NCBI RefSeq assembly: GCF_005222485.1
Contig: NZ_CP029078.1
Span: 8,371,501 to 8,435,500 of the forward strand
Length of the DNA: 64,000 nucleotides
Direction of reading: 5' to 3'
DNA from: Streptomyces griseoviridis
Lineage (GTDB): Bacteria > Actinomycetota > Actinomycetes > Streptomycetales > Streptomycetaceae
The position numbers and the translations under genes were made by a program. This document shows, piece by piece, positions 41,495-50,123 of this stretch. Each line of letters starts with the position of its first letter. Within the stretch, counting starts at the first letter, position 1. The notes under the pieces were generated by a model that saw only the letters and a list, made by a program, of their open reading frames with translations, made no database searches and had not been told where the DNA came from.

Positions 41495-42352
41495 TCAGCC
41501 GATGTGGAAGCCGTCTCCGTACACCGCCCAGTCGAGAGGCGTGTTCAGGCACAGGTTCCCGTTCCGCAGGAACACCCGCTGGGCGGTGTCCACCCGGCTG
41601 GTGTCGCTGTGCGCCTCCTCCTGCCGCATCGCCCAGACCCGGGCGTCCAGGAACGCGTTCAGCCAGGTCACCTCCGAGCCGCCCTGGGCCGGCGGCTTCG
41701 CGGACCGCAGGGCCCGCGCCCGGATGTTGTGGAAGCCGGTCGCGTCGCCGCCGTCGCCGTGCATGACGATGGCGTCGTAGTACGCGAACTGGCCCAGCGT
41801 CCCGACCTGGTCCGCCTTGCCCTGCTGGACGGCCGGCGTGAAGTACACCCGGTCCCGCTCGTCGTTCTGCGCCTGCTGGAAGGCGGGGTCCTGGGCCGCC
41901 GTGCGCCAGTCGCGCGGGAAGTTCGGGTCGAGCCCCGTGTGCGCGTCGGTGCCGTTGACCCGGCGCAGCGCCGGGAGGTACTTCGCCAGCACGTTGCCGG
42001 GCTTGCGGTCGGCGTAGAGCTGGACCAGATCGAGCATGTCGCCGGTGCCCGAGCAGAAGCCGATGATGCCGGCCGTGTAGCCGCGGCCGTCGCCGATGTC
42101 CTCGATGTAGCGGTACTGCGCCTTCCAGTCGAGCGAGGAGTTCTCCGCGCTCGACACCAGCTTCATGGCGATCTCCTTCTTCGCCGGGTCGTCGAGGGGG
42201 ATGCAGGCCGCCGCCGTCGCCGCGTCCGCGGCGGAGGGCCGCAGCAGCGGAACGGCGGCCAGGGTGGCGCCGCCGACCAGGGCGAGCAGGGTGCGGCGGG
42301 ACGGGGCGAGGGCCCGGACGGGCTCGGGCACGCCGTCGGACGGATTCGTCAC
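41495..42352 (-). CDS. Secreted chitosanase, glycoside hydrolase family 46
   Basis: 285 residues. A Tat-type signal (SRRTLLALVGGATLAAVPLL) ends near residue 46, then a GH46 domain closely matching Streptomyces N174 chitosanase: KKEIAMKLVSSAENSSLDWK, YRYIEDIGDGRGYTAGIIGF, QQAQNDERDRVYF, GQFAYYDAIVMHG, HSDTSRVDTAQRVFLRNGNL. Catalytic acid is Glu70 and the general base Asp88. It hydrolyses chitosan with inversion outside the cell. GTG 42352 is selected by GGAG 5 bases upstream and a normal Tat n-region. A ROK-type palindrome 48-68 bp upstream probably mediates induction by chitosan oligomers. Confidence 0.93.
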   Translation of the reverse strand: MTNPSDGVPEPVRALAPSRRTLLALVGGATLAAVPLLRPSAADAATAAACIPLDDPAKKEIAMKLVSSAENSSLDWKAQYRYIEDIGDGRGYTAGIIGFCSGTGDMLDLVQLYADRKPGNVLAKYLPALRRVNGTDAHTGLDPNFPRDWRTAAQDPAFQQAQNDERDRVYFTPAVQQGKADQVGTLGQFAYYDAIVMHGDGGDATGFHNIRARALRSAKPPAQGGSEVTWLNAFLDARVWAMRQEEAHSDTSRVDTAQRVFLRNGNLCLNTPLDWAVYGDGFHIG

Positions 42353-42399
42353 GGGGGCTCCAAGGGAGTGGGGGGTGGGTACTTGGCCGTGCGTGACAC

Positions 42400-42420
42400 T
42401 GATAGGAAGGTTTCCTATCA
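42400..42420 (-). promoter_or_regulatory. Chitosanase operator, ROK/CsnR-like palindrome
   Basis: TGATAGGAA (42400-42408) and TTCCTATCA (42412-42420) are perfect 9-bp arms around a 3-base spacer. The GGAA...TTCC core resembles operators of ROK-family repressors, including CsnR that controls csnA in Streptomyces. It lies 48 bp upstream of the chitosanase start. Confidence 0.6.
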
Positions 42421-42462
42421 GATGCTGTTCGCGCCGCACACCCGCCGCGAGAAAAGTTCGTA

Positions 42463-42572
42463 GGGACCTACGAAGGGGACCGGCGAAAGGGGCCTGCGGA
42501 GGGACCTACGAGGGGGCCTGCGGAGGGACCTACGAGGGGGCCTACGGCGGGACCTAGGGAGGAGGGCCTATG
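42463..42572. repeat. Tandem 24-bp repeats, about four imperfect units
   Basis: Units beginning GGGACCTACGAGGGGGCCT start at 42501 and 42525, with a more diverged unit before (from 42463) and after (from 42549). TTCGTAGG-GA-CCTACGAA at 42457-42474 is an inverted repeat at the upstream edge. Non-coding. Confidence 0.7.
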
Positions 42573-42736
42573 AAGGGGGTGCCGGGCGGCGGGGGCGTGG
42601 GGAGGTGATGGGGGGCGCGCGGACCGACGGAGGGAAGCGGGGGCGCGGAGTCGGGCGTGAGCGGTTGTATGCCCCGCCGGTCTGCGCGCCTCCAGTACGC
42701 CCCACTCCCCGGGTGAACCGTCGTGCGCCCCGGCGG

Positions 42737-45544
42737 TCAGGGCAGTTGCTGCTCCGCCCAGATGACCTTGCCGTCCGGTGTGTACCGGGTGCCCCAGCGT
42801 TCGGCCAGCTGTGAGACCAGGAAGAGGCCGCGGCCGCCCTCGTCCGTCATCGCCGCGTACCGCAGATGCGGCGAGGTGCTGCTGCCGTCGTACACCTCGC
42901 AGATCAGCGTGCGGTCGAACAGCATCCGCACCCCGATCGGCTCCGCGCCGTAGCGGATGGCGTTGGTGACCAGTTCGCTGAGGATCAGCTCCGTGGTGAA
43001 CGCCAGCTCGTCCAGGCCCCATTCGGAGAGCCGGCGGGCGACGGAGGCGCGGACCTCGCCGACGGACGCCGGGTCGGACGGCACCTCCCACTGCGCCACC
43101 CGGTCGGCGGCGAGCGCCCGGGTGCGGGCGACGATCAGCGCGACGTCGTCGGTCTGCCTGGCCGGAACGCGCGCGTCGAGCACCGCCCGGCAGGTGTCCT
43201 CGGGCGACTGCCCGGCCCGTTCGAGCGACCCGCGCAGCAGGTCGAGACCCTCGTCGATGTCCCGCTCGCGGTCCTCGACGAGCCCGTCCGTGTACAGCAC
43301 CAGGCGGCTGCCCTCGGGCAGTTCGAGCTCGGCCGTCTCGAACGGCAGCCCGCCGAGGCCGAGCGGCGGACCGGCCGGCACCTCGGGGAAGTCGACGGTG
43401 CCGTCGGGCCGCACCACGGCGGGCGGCGGATGCCCGGCCCGCGCGATGACGCACCGCCGGGACACCGGGTCGTAGACCGCGTAGACGCAGGTCGCGCCGG
43501 TGACCGGCGCGGTGCCGTCCTCCGTCTCCTCGTCCTGGTCGATCCGGCTGACCAACTCGTCGAGCAGCGCGAGGAGTTCCTCGGGCGGCAGATCGAGCGC
43601 GGTGAAGTTGTGCACCGCCGTGCGCAGCCGCCCCATGGTGGCCGCCGCGTGCAGCCCGTGCCCGACGACGTCCCCGACCACCAGTGCCACCCGGGCACCG
43701 GACAGCGGCAGCACGTCGAACCAATCGCCGCCCACCCCGGCCTGTGCGGGCAGATAGCGGTAGGCGATCTCCAGCGCCGACTGCTCGGGCAGCCGCCGCG
43801 GCAGCAGACTGCGCTGGAGCGTGACGGCCATGCTGTGCTCGCGGGTGTACCTGCGGGCGTTGTCGATGGAGACCGCGGCCCGCGCCACCAGCTCCTCGGC
43901 GAGGGCCAGTTCGTCGTCGTCGAAGGGGCCGGGCCGCTCGGAGCGCCAGAAGCTGACCACGCCGAGCACCAGCGACCCGGTGCGCAGCGGCACCGTGATC
44001 AGCGAGTGGATGCCGTACTCCACCACCTGGGCGCTGCGTTCGAGGTCCTGCTCCTTCCAGCCGGGCGCGGACGGCAGTTCGGCTTCGAGCACGGCCTTGC
44101 CGGTGCGCAGACTGCGGGCCTGCGGCGCCGACTCGACGTACATGATCTGCTGGGTCACCGGGTACAGCGGCGCGTCCCCGCGGACGCCGCTGACCGCGAC
44201 CCGGCGCAGCGGTGTCACCGCCTCGGGGGTGCCGCCCGCGAGCACCGAGTCGAAGAGGTCGACGGTGGCGAAGTCGGCGAACCTGGGCACCGCCAGGTCC
44301 GTCAACTCCTGCGCGGTGCGCGTCACATCGAGACTGGTGCCGATGCCGACCCCGGCGTCGTACAGCATGTCGAGGCGCTCGCGGGCCGCCTCGGCCCGGC
44401 CGGACAGCGCGCGCAGCTCCGTCGAGTCGCGGACCGTGGCGACGGTACCCGGCGGGCCGCCCCTGACGTTCGTGGAACGCTGATTGACCGCGAGGAGACG
44501 GTCCTTGACCCGGTGCACCTCGTCGGTCGCGTCCCGCCCGGACGCCAACAGGTCGGCGGTGTCGGGGGCGAGACCCAGATCGCGCGCGTGCCGGCCCTCC
44601 GCGTCCTGCGGCAGGTCGAGCAGCCGCTGCGCCTCGTCGTTGGCGAGCAGCAGGGTGCCCTCGCCGCTGACGATGATCACGCCCTCCCGGACGGCGTGCA
44701 GCACCGCGTCGTGGTGTTCGTACATCCGCGTCATCTCGTGCGGTCCGAGGCCGTGGGTCTGGCGCAGCAGCCGTCGGCTGACCAGCGCGGTGCCCGCGGT
44801 GGCGAGGGCCAGCGCGGCGGCCGCGGCCAGCAGGACGAGCGGGAGCTGGCGGTCGGCGGCGCCGCCCACGTTGTCGGTGGTGATGCCGGCCGACACCAGG
44901 CCGACGACCTTGCCGCCCGGCGCCTCGACCGGGACGACCGCCTGGACGAGCCGCCCGATGGTGCCGTCGACGTCCTCGGTGGAGGCGTGTCCCGCCAGCG
45001 CGGGCGCGATGTCCCCGACGAACTTCTTGCCGATACGGTCCCGTTCGGGGTGGGTGTAGCGGATGCCGTCGGTGTTCATGACGACGATGAAGTCCACGCC
45101 GGTCGCCTTGCGGGCGGCCTCGGCGCGGGGCTGGAGGACCGCCGTCGGGTCGGGGGCGCGCAGCGCGTCGAGGGTGCCGGGGGCGTTGGCGAAGGACTCG
45201 GCGACGGCCAGTGAGCGGTTGCGGGACTCGTCGGTGCTGTCGTGGCGGACCTGGAGCACCAGTGCGACGACCGCGGCGACCACCAGCAGCAGCACGATGA
45301 AGACCTGGAGCAGGAAGACCTGTCCGGCGAGGCTCCCCGCGCTCAGTGAGGAGCGCAGCGAGGCGGCACGTTTCCGCAGCGTCCTGACGGGCCGTGCGGC
45401 GTTCTGGAGGCGGCCGGGCGCGCCGTCCTGGGGACGCTCGCGCCGGTCGCTTTCGGCAGGCGCGCTCCCCGGCGCACGCCGGGGGCGTGCGTCCTTGGCG
45501 GGTGGTGTCGCCCGACCCGTGGAGCGACCCGGAAGTCGGACCAT
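42737..45544 (-). CDS. Multidomain sensor phosphatase: CitA/DcuS-like sensor, PAS, GAF, SpoIIE phosphatase and HATPase
   Basis: 935 residues. Order: basic disordered tail (1-70); TM1 (about 75-98); extracytoplasmic sCache/CitA-like sensor (FIVVMNTDGIRYTHPERDRI); TM2 (about 232-255); PAS (about 270-375); GAF (about 385-560); SpoIIE/PP2C phosphatase (about 580-785: GGDWFDVLPLSG, GDVVGHG, TDDVALIVA); and a C-terminal anti-sigma-type ATPase (ELILSELVTNAIRYGAEPIG, GGRGLFLVSQLAERWG). Fusion of phosphatase and RsbW-like kinase lets one protein set the phosphorylation of an anti-anti-sigma factor. The ligand is unknown; the CitA-like domain suggests a carboxylate. A second SpoIIE protein lies 42 bp upstream on the same strand. 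Confidence 0.9.
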   Translation of the reverse strand: MVRLPGRSTGRATPPAKDARPRRAPGSAPAESDRRERPQDGAPGRLQNAARPVRTLRKRAASLRSSLSAGSLAGQVFLLQVFIVLLLVVAAVVALVLQVRHDSTDESRNRSLAVAESFANAPGTLDALRAPDPTAVLQPRAEAARKATGVDFIVVMNTDGIRYTHPERDRIGKKFVGDIAPALAGHASTEDVDGTIGRLVQAVVPVEAPGGKVVGLVSAGITTDNVGGAADRQLPLVLLAAAAALALATAGTALVSRRLLRQTHGLGPHEMTRMYEHHDAVLHAVREGVIIVSGEGTLLLANDEAQRLLDLPQDAEGRHARDLGLAPDTADLLASGRDATDEVHRVKDRLLAVNQRSTNVRGGPPGTVATVRDSTELRALSGRAEAARERLDMLYDAGVGIGTSLDVTRTAQELTDLAVPRFADFATVDLFDSVLAGGTPEAVTPLRRVAVSGVRGDAPLYPVTQQIMYVESAPQARSLRTGKAVLEAELPSAPGWKEQDLERSAQVVEYGIHSLITVPLRTGSLVLGVVSFWRSERPGPFDDDELALAEELVARAAVSIDNARRYTREHSMAVTLQRSLLPRRLPEQSALEIAYRYLPAQAGVGGDWFDVLPLSGARVALVVGDVVGHGLHAAATMGRLRTAVHNFTALDLPPEELLALLDELVSRIDQDEETEDGTAPVTGATCVYAVYDPVSRRCVIARAGHPPPAVVRPDGTVDFPEVPAGPPLGLGGLPFETAELELPEGSRLVLYTDGLVEDRERDIDEGLDLLRGSLERAGQSPEDTCRAVLDARVPARQTDDVALIVARTRALAADRVAQWEVPSDPASVGEVRASVARRLSEWGLDELAFTTELILSELVTNAIRYGAEPIGVRMLFDRTLICEVYDGSSTSPHLRYAAMTDEGGRGLFLVSQLAERWGTRYTPDGKVIWAEQQLP

Positions 45545-45586
45545 GTGCCCATGTCTACACTGCCGGGGCCCACGAGGCGAGAGCCA

Positions 45587-48244
45587 TCACGGAGAGTGAG
45601 GGCGCGGGGCCGCTCGGAAGCGCGGGAGATCGAGCCCCTCGCCCACCCGGGAGGCGAGCAGCAGCGCGATGTCGTCCGGGCGGTCGGTGGTGTGACGGGC
45701 CGTCGCCGTGAGCCGGTCGGCGAGCGCGGGAAGCGAGGGCCGCTCGCTCGCCACGGCCGCCTCCGCGAGGGCCGCCCGCAGCCACTCGACGCCGACGTCG
45801 ATGTCCACGCCCGGCCGCTCCACCAGGCCGTCGGTGTACAGGGCCAGCACCGCACCGGCGTCGAGACGCAGCTCGGTGACCGGGTACCGGGCCCGCGGAT
45901 CGACCCCGAGCACCACCCCGCCGGGCAGGTCGAGGACCTCGGTGCGCCCGTCGGGGCGGCGCAGCAGCGGCGGCAGATGTCCTGCCCGCGCGGCGCGCAC
46001 GGCGCCCGAGACCGGGTCGAGGCGCAGACAGCAGCAGCTCGCGAAGAGGCCGGGGTCGAGGTCGATCAGCAGATGGTTGGTGCCGCTGAGCACCTCGTCG
46101 GGCGGCCGGTCGCCAAGCGCGAACGCCCTTACCGCGGTCCGGAGTTGGCCCATGGTGGCGGCTGCCTGCACCCCGTGCCCCTGGACGTCCCCGATGACCA
46201 GCGCGAGGCCGTCGCCCGACTCGACGACGTCGTACCAGTCGCCGCCCACCTCCATGCCCTGGGTGCCCGGCAGATACCGTCCGGTGGTCTCGACCCGGGG
46301 GTGCGAGGAGAGCCGCCGGGGCAGCAGCGCCTGTTGCAGGCCGCGGGCGAGCGCGGCCTCGCTCTCGTAGCGCTGAGCCTTCTCCAGGGCGTGCGCGATC
46401 AGTCCCGCGAGCGCCGTGAGCGCCGCGCGCTCCTGGGAGCTGAAGCGCCGGGGCAGGTCGAAGCCCAGGATGCAGGAGCCGACCGGGCGCCCGGAGGCGA
46501 TCAGCGGCAGGAAGGCGCGTGAACCCCGGGTCGCGTCCAGCGCGATGCCCGGATAGGCGGCCGTCAGCCGCTCCATCGAGTCGAAGAACAGCGGACGCCC
46601 GGACGTCAGGGTGTGCACGCCCGGCAGCTCCGCGTCGAGGCCCACCCCCTCGAACGGATCGAGGAACCCGGCGGGGAAGCCGTTCTCCCAGGCCAGGTAG
46701 AGGCGCCGGTCCTGGAGCAGGTAGATCGCCAGCCGGCGGCCGCCGAACGCGGGCAGCAGCTCCCGCATGACCACCGCCGACACCTGCCGCGCGGTCACCG
46801 CCTCGGAGAGCGCGATGGCCAGCGCGATCGGCCGGTACAGCGGCGCCACCGACGGCGCGTCGGGGACGTCGGCGCCCTCCTCGTCGGGCTCGGGCGCGGG
46901 CTCGGGCACCCGGTGCGCGGGCCGGAACGTGCAGGTCAGCGTGGACGGGCCGGGATGGATCGCCACGTCGAGCCAGGTCCCGTCCGCCCCGGAGCCGTCG
47001 AGTGCGCTCGCGTGCGCGCCGGGTTCGCCCGGCAGTCCCGCGTGGAAGCGGATCGGGCCGGGGGAGAGCAGCGCGGCCCGCAGGTGGTCCTCGCCGACCG
47101 GCCCGCCCAGCCAGGGCACCGCCTCCCACAGCGGACGCCCCAGCAGCTCGGCCGGCGCGCGGCGCAGCAGCTGTCCGGCGCGCGGGTTGGCGTACCTGAC
47201 CAGGCCGAGCCGGTCCAGGCACAGGACACCCTCGGGCAGCAGATCGGCCGCCGCGTCCGCCGCCGCGCCGGTACCCGGCTCCACGACCAGCCCATGGACC
47301 CGACGGGGCTCGGGGGACGGCCCGCCCGCGCCGTCGTTCCACAGTTCGAGGAGCCGCAGCGTGCCGTCACCGGAGCGCGCGTAGAGCGGCAGGGGCGGCG
47401 GCCGGCCCGCCGCCGTCTCGCGCAGGGCGGCCAGCGTGCGGGGCGCGTCACCCGGCGTGACGGCGTCCGCGAGCGCCGCCGACGAGCCGCTGATCCGGCC
47501 GGCCGGGGCGCCCAGGAGCGCGGGCAGCCCGGCGTCGGCGGTCACGGTGTCCCCCACCGGGTCCCAGGTGAACCCGCCGGCCCGCCCCTGCGCCCGGCGC
47601 GCGACCGGCGGCGGCACGCACACCGGCTCGTCGTCCCAGGTGACGACGGCCGCACCGGCGTCCCCTGCTGCGGCTTCACCGGCGGCCTCACTGGCGTCAC
47701 CTGCTGCGGCTTCACCGGCGGCCTCACCGGTGTCACCTGCCGCGTCCCCGCCGGCGGCCCCCGGGGCGGCGAGCCGCAGCAGCCGGGCGCCGAGCCGTCC
47801 GGCGATGTCCGCCACCCGCTCGCGCTCCGCGAGCACCGCGGTGGCGTCGGCGGCGGACGGGCGCAGCACGGTCAGCACGCCGAACGTCGTCGTACCGCCC
47901 ACCACCGGCACGTACAGCGACCCGAACGGGAACGGCAGCCCGGCCGCGAACTGCGGGTAGCGGCGCATCGCCTCGGTGGCGTTCGCGAGCACCACCTCGG
48001 CGCCGAGACGGTAGGCGTCGGCCACTGGGAAAGGCCGGTCCACGTGCAGCCGCCACCAGGGCTTGAACAGCGGCCCAGGCAGCCCGGCGAGCACCGCGAG
48101 CCGCAGCAGCCCGGCCGCGCCCGACCGCAGATAGACGCCGCCGACCTGCCCGCCCGACACGCGGACCGCCTCCGTCGACGCGTCGATCAGCAGCGCGGTC
48201 AGCCGGGCCGGCGGCCGGCCCGCGCCCGGAGCGCTCCCCGTCAT
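45587..48244 (-). CDS. GAF/PAS-SpoIIE phosphatase
   Basis: 885 residues from ATG 48244 (GAGGTGAG upstream). An N-terminal GAF-like domain (ALLIDASTEAVRVSGGQVGG, FGSLYVPVVGGTTTFGVLTV), an Ala/Gly/Glu-rich linker with 12-residue repeats, a PAS-like region (about 300-480; GVLCLDRLGLVRYANPRAGQ), a second GAF (about 490-640) and a SpoIIE phosphatase (about 650-875: GGDWYDVVESGD, GDVQGHG, DDIALLLA). No membrane segment and no ATPase. It ends 42 bp upstream of the next SpoIIE gene on the same strand, so the two are probably co-transcribed and may act on the same regulator. Confidence 0.88.
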   Translation of the reverse strand: MTGSAPGAGRPPARLTALLIDASTEAVRVSGGQVGGVYLRSGAAGLLRLAVLAGLPGPLFKPWWRLHVDRPFPVADAYRLGAEVVLANATEAMRRYPQFAAGLPFPFGSLYVPVVGGTTTFGVLTVLRPSAADATAVLAERERVADIAGRLGARLLRLAAPGAAGGDAAGDTGEAAGEAAAGDASEAAGEAAAGDAGAAVVTWDDEPVCVPPPVARRAQGRAGGFTWDPVGDTVTADAGLPALLGAPAGRISGSSAALADAVTPGDAPRTLAALRETAAGRPPPLPLYARSGDGTLRLLELWNDGAGGPSPEPRRVHGLVVEPGTGAAADAAADLLPEGVLCLDRLGLVRYANPRAGQLLRRAPAELLGRPLWEAVPWLGGPVGEDHLRAALLSPGPIRFHAGLPGEPGAHASALDGSGADGTWLDVAIHPGPSTLTCTFRPAHRVPEPAPEPDEEGADVPDAPSVAPLYRPIALAIALSEAVTARQVSAVVMRELLPAFGGRRLAIYLLQDRRLYLAWENGFPAGFLDPFEGVGLDAELPGVHTLTSGRPLFFDSMERLTAAYPGIALDATRGSRAFLPLIASGRPVGSCILGFDLPRRFSSQERAALTALAGLIAHALEKAQRYESEAALARGLQQALLPRRLSSHPRVETTGRYLPGTQGMEVGGDWYDVVESGDGLALVIGDVQGHGVQAAATMGQLRTAVRAFALGDRPPDEVLSGTNHLLIDLDPGLFASCCCLRLDPVSGAVRAARAGHLPPLLRRPDGRTEVLDLPGGVVLGVDPRARYPVTELRLDAGAVLALYTDGLVERPGVDIDVGVEWLRAALAEAAVASERPSLPALADRLTATARHTTDRPDDIALLLASRVGEGLDLPRFRAAPRPHSP
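47665..47736 (-). repeat. Two 36-bp coding repeats in the SpoIIE linker
   Basis: Units 47665-47700 and 47701-47736 differ at three bases and encode the 12-residue Glu/Ala/Gly linker repeats (GDASEAAGEAAA type) of the phosphatase; a partial third unit follows. Confidence 0.75.
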
Positions 48245-48638
48245 CGGCTCACCTCGTCCGTGCCCGCCGAGTGGGTGACACAGCAAGAATGCGCCATCCG
48301 GGTGCTGTGTCGCACCTGGGGACGGACCCAGCGCGGAGCTGCGACGACGGCTCCCGGGCCGCGATCCGGCGCGGTCCGGCGCGGGCGCGGGGGCGTGGAT
48401 GCCGGACCGGGCGCCGGTCCATGTACTGACCAACCGTTTCCCAACCTGCGGCAACGGGCCGGCAACGCCCCGCTGACGTCGGTCATGGCTTGGCCAACCG
48501 CATTCCGCACGTTGGCCACAAGTTCACCGTCAAAACCTGACGCCGCGCGTTGAACCCGGCGGAGAGTTCTCGGCGGCCCGCTCCGCACCGCGGGCCGGCG
48601 TACTCCGCAGGGCTCATCACGCTCAAGAAGGGGCAATC
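48245..48638. other. 394-bp divergent promoter region
   Basis: Lies between the leftward SpoIIE gene and the rightward phosphoesterase gene. It contains a PHO-box-like pair (48511-48528) and a TTGGCCAA palindrome at 48490-48497. No small gene is convincing. Confidence 0.55.
48511..48528 (+). promoter_or_regulatory. PHO-box-like direct repeat
   Basis: GTTGGCC (48511-48517) and GTTCACC (48522-48528) are spaced 11 bp start to start, as in Streptomyces PHO boxes built from GTTCACC units; the second is a perfect unit and the first matches 5 of 7. It is 111 bp upstream of a phosphoesterase gene, a typical PhoP target class. Confidence 0.5.
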
Positions 48639-50066
48639 ATGGCCGAGCTGACACGCCGTAGACTTCTGGGTTCCGCCGCGAGCACGCTGAGCGGGGCCGC
48701 GGCGCTCTCCCTCCTGCCGCCGAGTGTCCAGAAGGCGGTCGCCGCCGGACCACCCGCACGCGGCTCGCTGCGCGACATCGAACACGTCGTCATGCTGATG
48801 CAGGAGAACCGGTCCTTCGACCACTACTTCGGCACGCTGAAGGGGGTCCGCGGCTTCGCCGACCCGCGCGCGCTCACCCTCGACGACGGGCGGTCCGTCT
48901 TCTACCAGCCCGACACCGTCAACCCGAAGGGCTATCTGCTGCCCTTCCACCTCGACACCCGCACCACCAGCGCCCAGGCCATCCCCTCCACCAGTCACGC
49001 CTGGTCGGTGCAGCACGAGGCATGGAACGGCGGCAAGATGGACCGGTGGCTGCCGGCCCACCGCAAGGCCGACGGCGTCAACGGCCCCTATGTGATGGGG
49101 TATTACACCCGCGAGGACATCCCGTTCCAGTTCGCGCTCGCCGAGACCTTCACCGTCTGCGACCACTACCACTGCTCGGTCCTCGGACCGACCTGGCCCA
49201 ACCGCCTGATGTGGATGACCGGCACGATCGACCCCGGCGGCACCGAGGGCGGCCCGATCATCAGCAACGTCGCGCCGACGCCGTACCGTTGGACGACGTA
49301 CGCCGAGCGGCTCCAGGAGGCCAAGGTCAGCTGGAAGGTGTACCAGCAGACCGACGACTACGGCTGCAACCTGCTGGAGCAGTTCGCCGCCTTCAAGAAC
49401 GCGCAGCCGGGCTCCGAGCTGTACGAGCGGGGCGTGCGCGCCCAGCCCGAGGGCACCTTCGAGGACGACGCCCGCAACGACCGGCTGCCGGCGGTGTCCT
49501 GGATCATGCCGACCAGCTACCAGTCGGAGCACCCCGACTACCTCCCGGCCGCGGGCGCCGACTTCGTCGCGTCGAAGATCGAGGCCATCGCGTCCAACCC
49601 GAAGGTGTGGCGCAAGACGGCGTTCATCCTCAACTACGACGAGAACGACGGCCTGTTCGACCACGTACCCCCGCCGACCGCGCCCGCGGGCACCGCCGAC
49701 GAGTACATCCAGGGACTGCCCATCGGCGGCGGCTTCCGAGTGCCCGCGATCATCATCTCGCCCTGGACCGTGGGCGGTTGGGTCGCCACGGAGAGCTTCG
49801 ACCACACCTCGGCGCTCCAGTTCCTCGAGCGGTTCACCGGAGTCGCCGAGCCCAACATCAGCCGCTGGCGCCGCGACACGTTCGGCGACCTCACCAGCGC
49901 CTTCCGCTTCGAGTCGACCCGCCCGACCGCGCCCGCACTCCCCGACGACACGGCGGAGCAGCTCGAGAAGGCCAAGGAGGAGGTGGCCACCCTGCCGAAA
50001 CCGACGCTCCCCGGCGCCGACCAGCACTTCCCGACCCAGGAGCGGGGCCGCCGCCCGCACGTGTGA
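48639..50066 (+). CDS. Tat-exported phospholipase C/phosphoesterase (AcpA/PlcC family)
   Basis: 475 residues. Twin-arginine signal TRRRLLGSAASTLSGAAALS; catalytic N-terminus IEHVVMLMQENRSFDHYFGT with the nucleophile-site Asn/Ser region; downstream FAETFTVCDHYHCSVLGPTW-like segment, FILNYDENDGLFDHVPPPTA and SPWTVGGWVATESFDHTSAL carry the metal-binding Asp/His. It lacks the C-terminal DUF756 domains of classical Pseudomonas/Mycobacterium enzymes (about 680 residues), as do the shorter Streptomyces members. It would release phosphate from phospholipids or phosphate esters outside the cell. AAGGGG precedes ATG 48639; a PHO-box-like repeat lies upstream. Confidence 0.9.
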   Translation: MAELTRRRLLGSAASTLSGAAALSLLPPSVQKAVAAGPPARGSLRDIEHVVMLMQENRSFDHYFGTLKGVRGFADPRALTLDDGRSVFYQPDTVNPKGYLLPFHLDTRTTSAQAIPSTSHAWSVQHEAWNGGKMDRWLPAHRKADGVNGPYVMGYYTREDIPFQFALAETFTVCDHYHCSVLGPTWPNRLMWMTGTIDPGGTEGGPIISNVAPTPYRWTTYAERLQEAKVSWKVYQQTDDYGCNLLEQFAAFKNAQPGSELYERGVRAQPEGTFEDDARNDRLPAVSWIMPTSYQSEHPDYLPAAGADFVASKIEAIASNPKVWRKTAFILNYDENDGLFDHVPPPTAPAGTADEYIQGLPIGGGFRVPAIIISPWTVGGWVATESFDHTSALQFLERFTGVAEPNISRWRRDTFGDLTSAFRFESTRPTAPALPDDTAEQLEKAKEEVATLPKPTLPGADQHFPTQERGRRPHV

Positions 50067-50123
50067 GGTGCCGGGTCCGGGAACCCCGCCCAGGCGTTCC
50101 CGGACCTTCCCGCGGTCTCAGAC

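Larger units (their letters stand above)
42353..42736. other. 384-bp intergenic region with operator and tandem repeats
   Basis: Separates the leftward chitosanase and phosphatase genes. It contains the chitosanase promoter and operator (42400-42420), an inverted repeat (42457-42474) and tandem 24-bp repeats (42463-42572). 42580-42736 shows nothing recognisable. Confidence 0.6.

Noticed and set aside
42866..45214. 782-residue open frame antisense to the sensor phosphatase
   Set aside because: No recognisable domain and full overlap with a gene whose motifs are intact on the minus strand.
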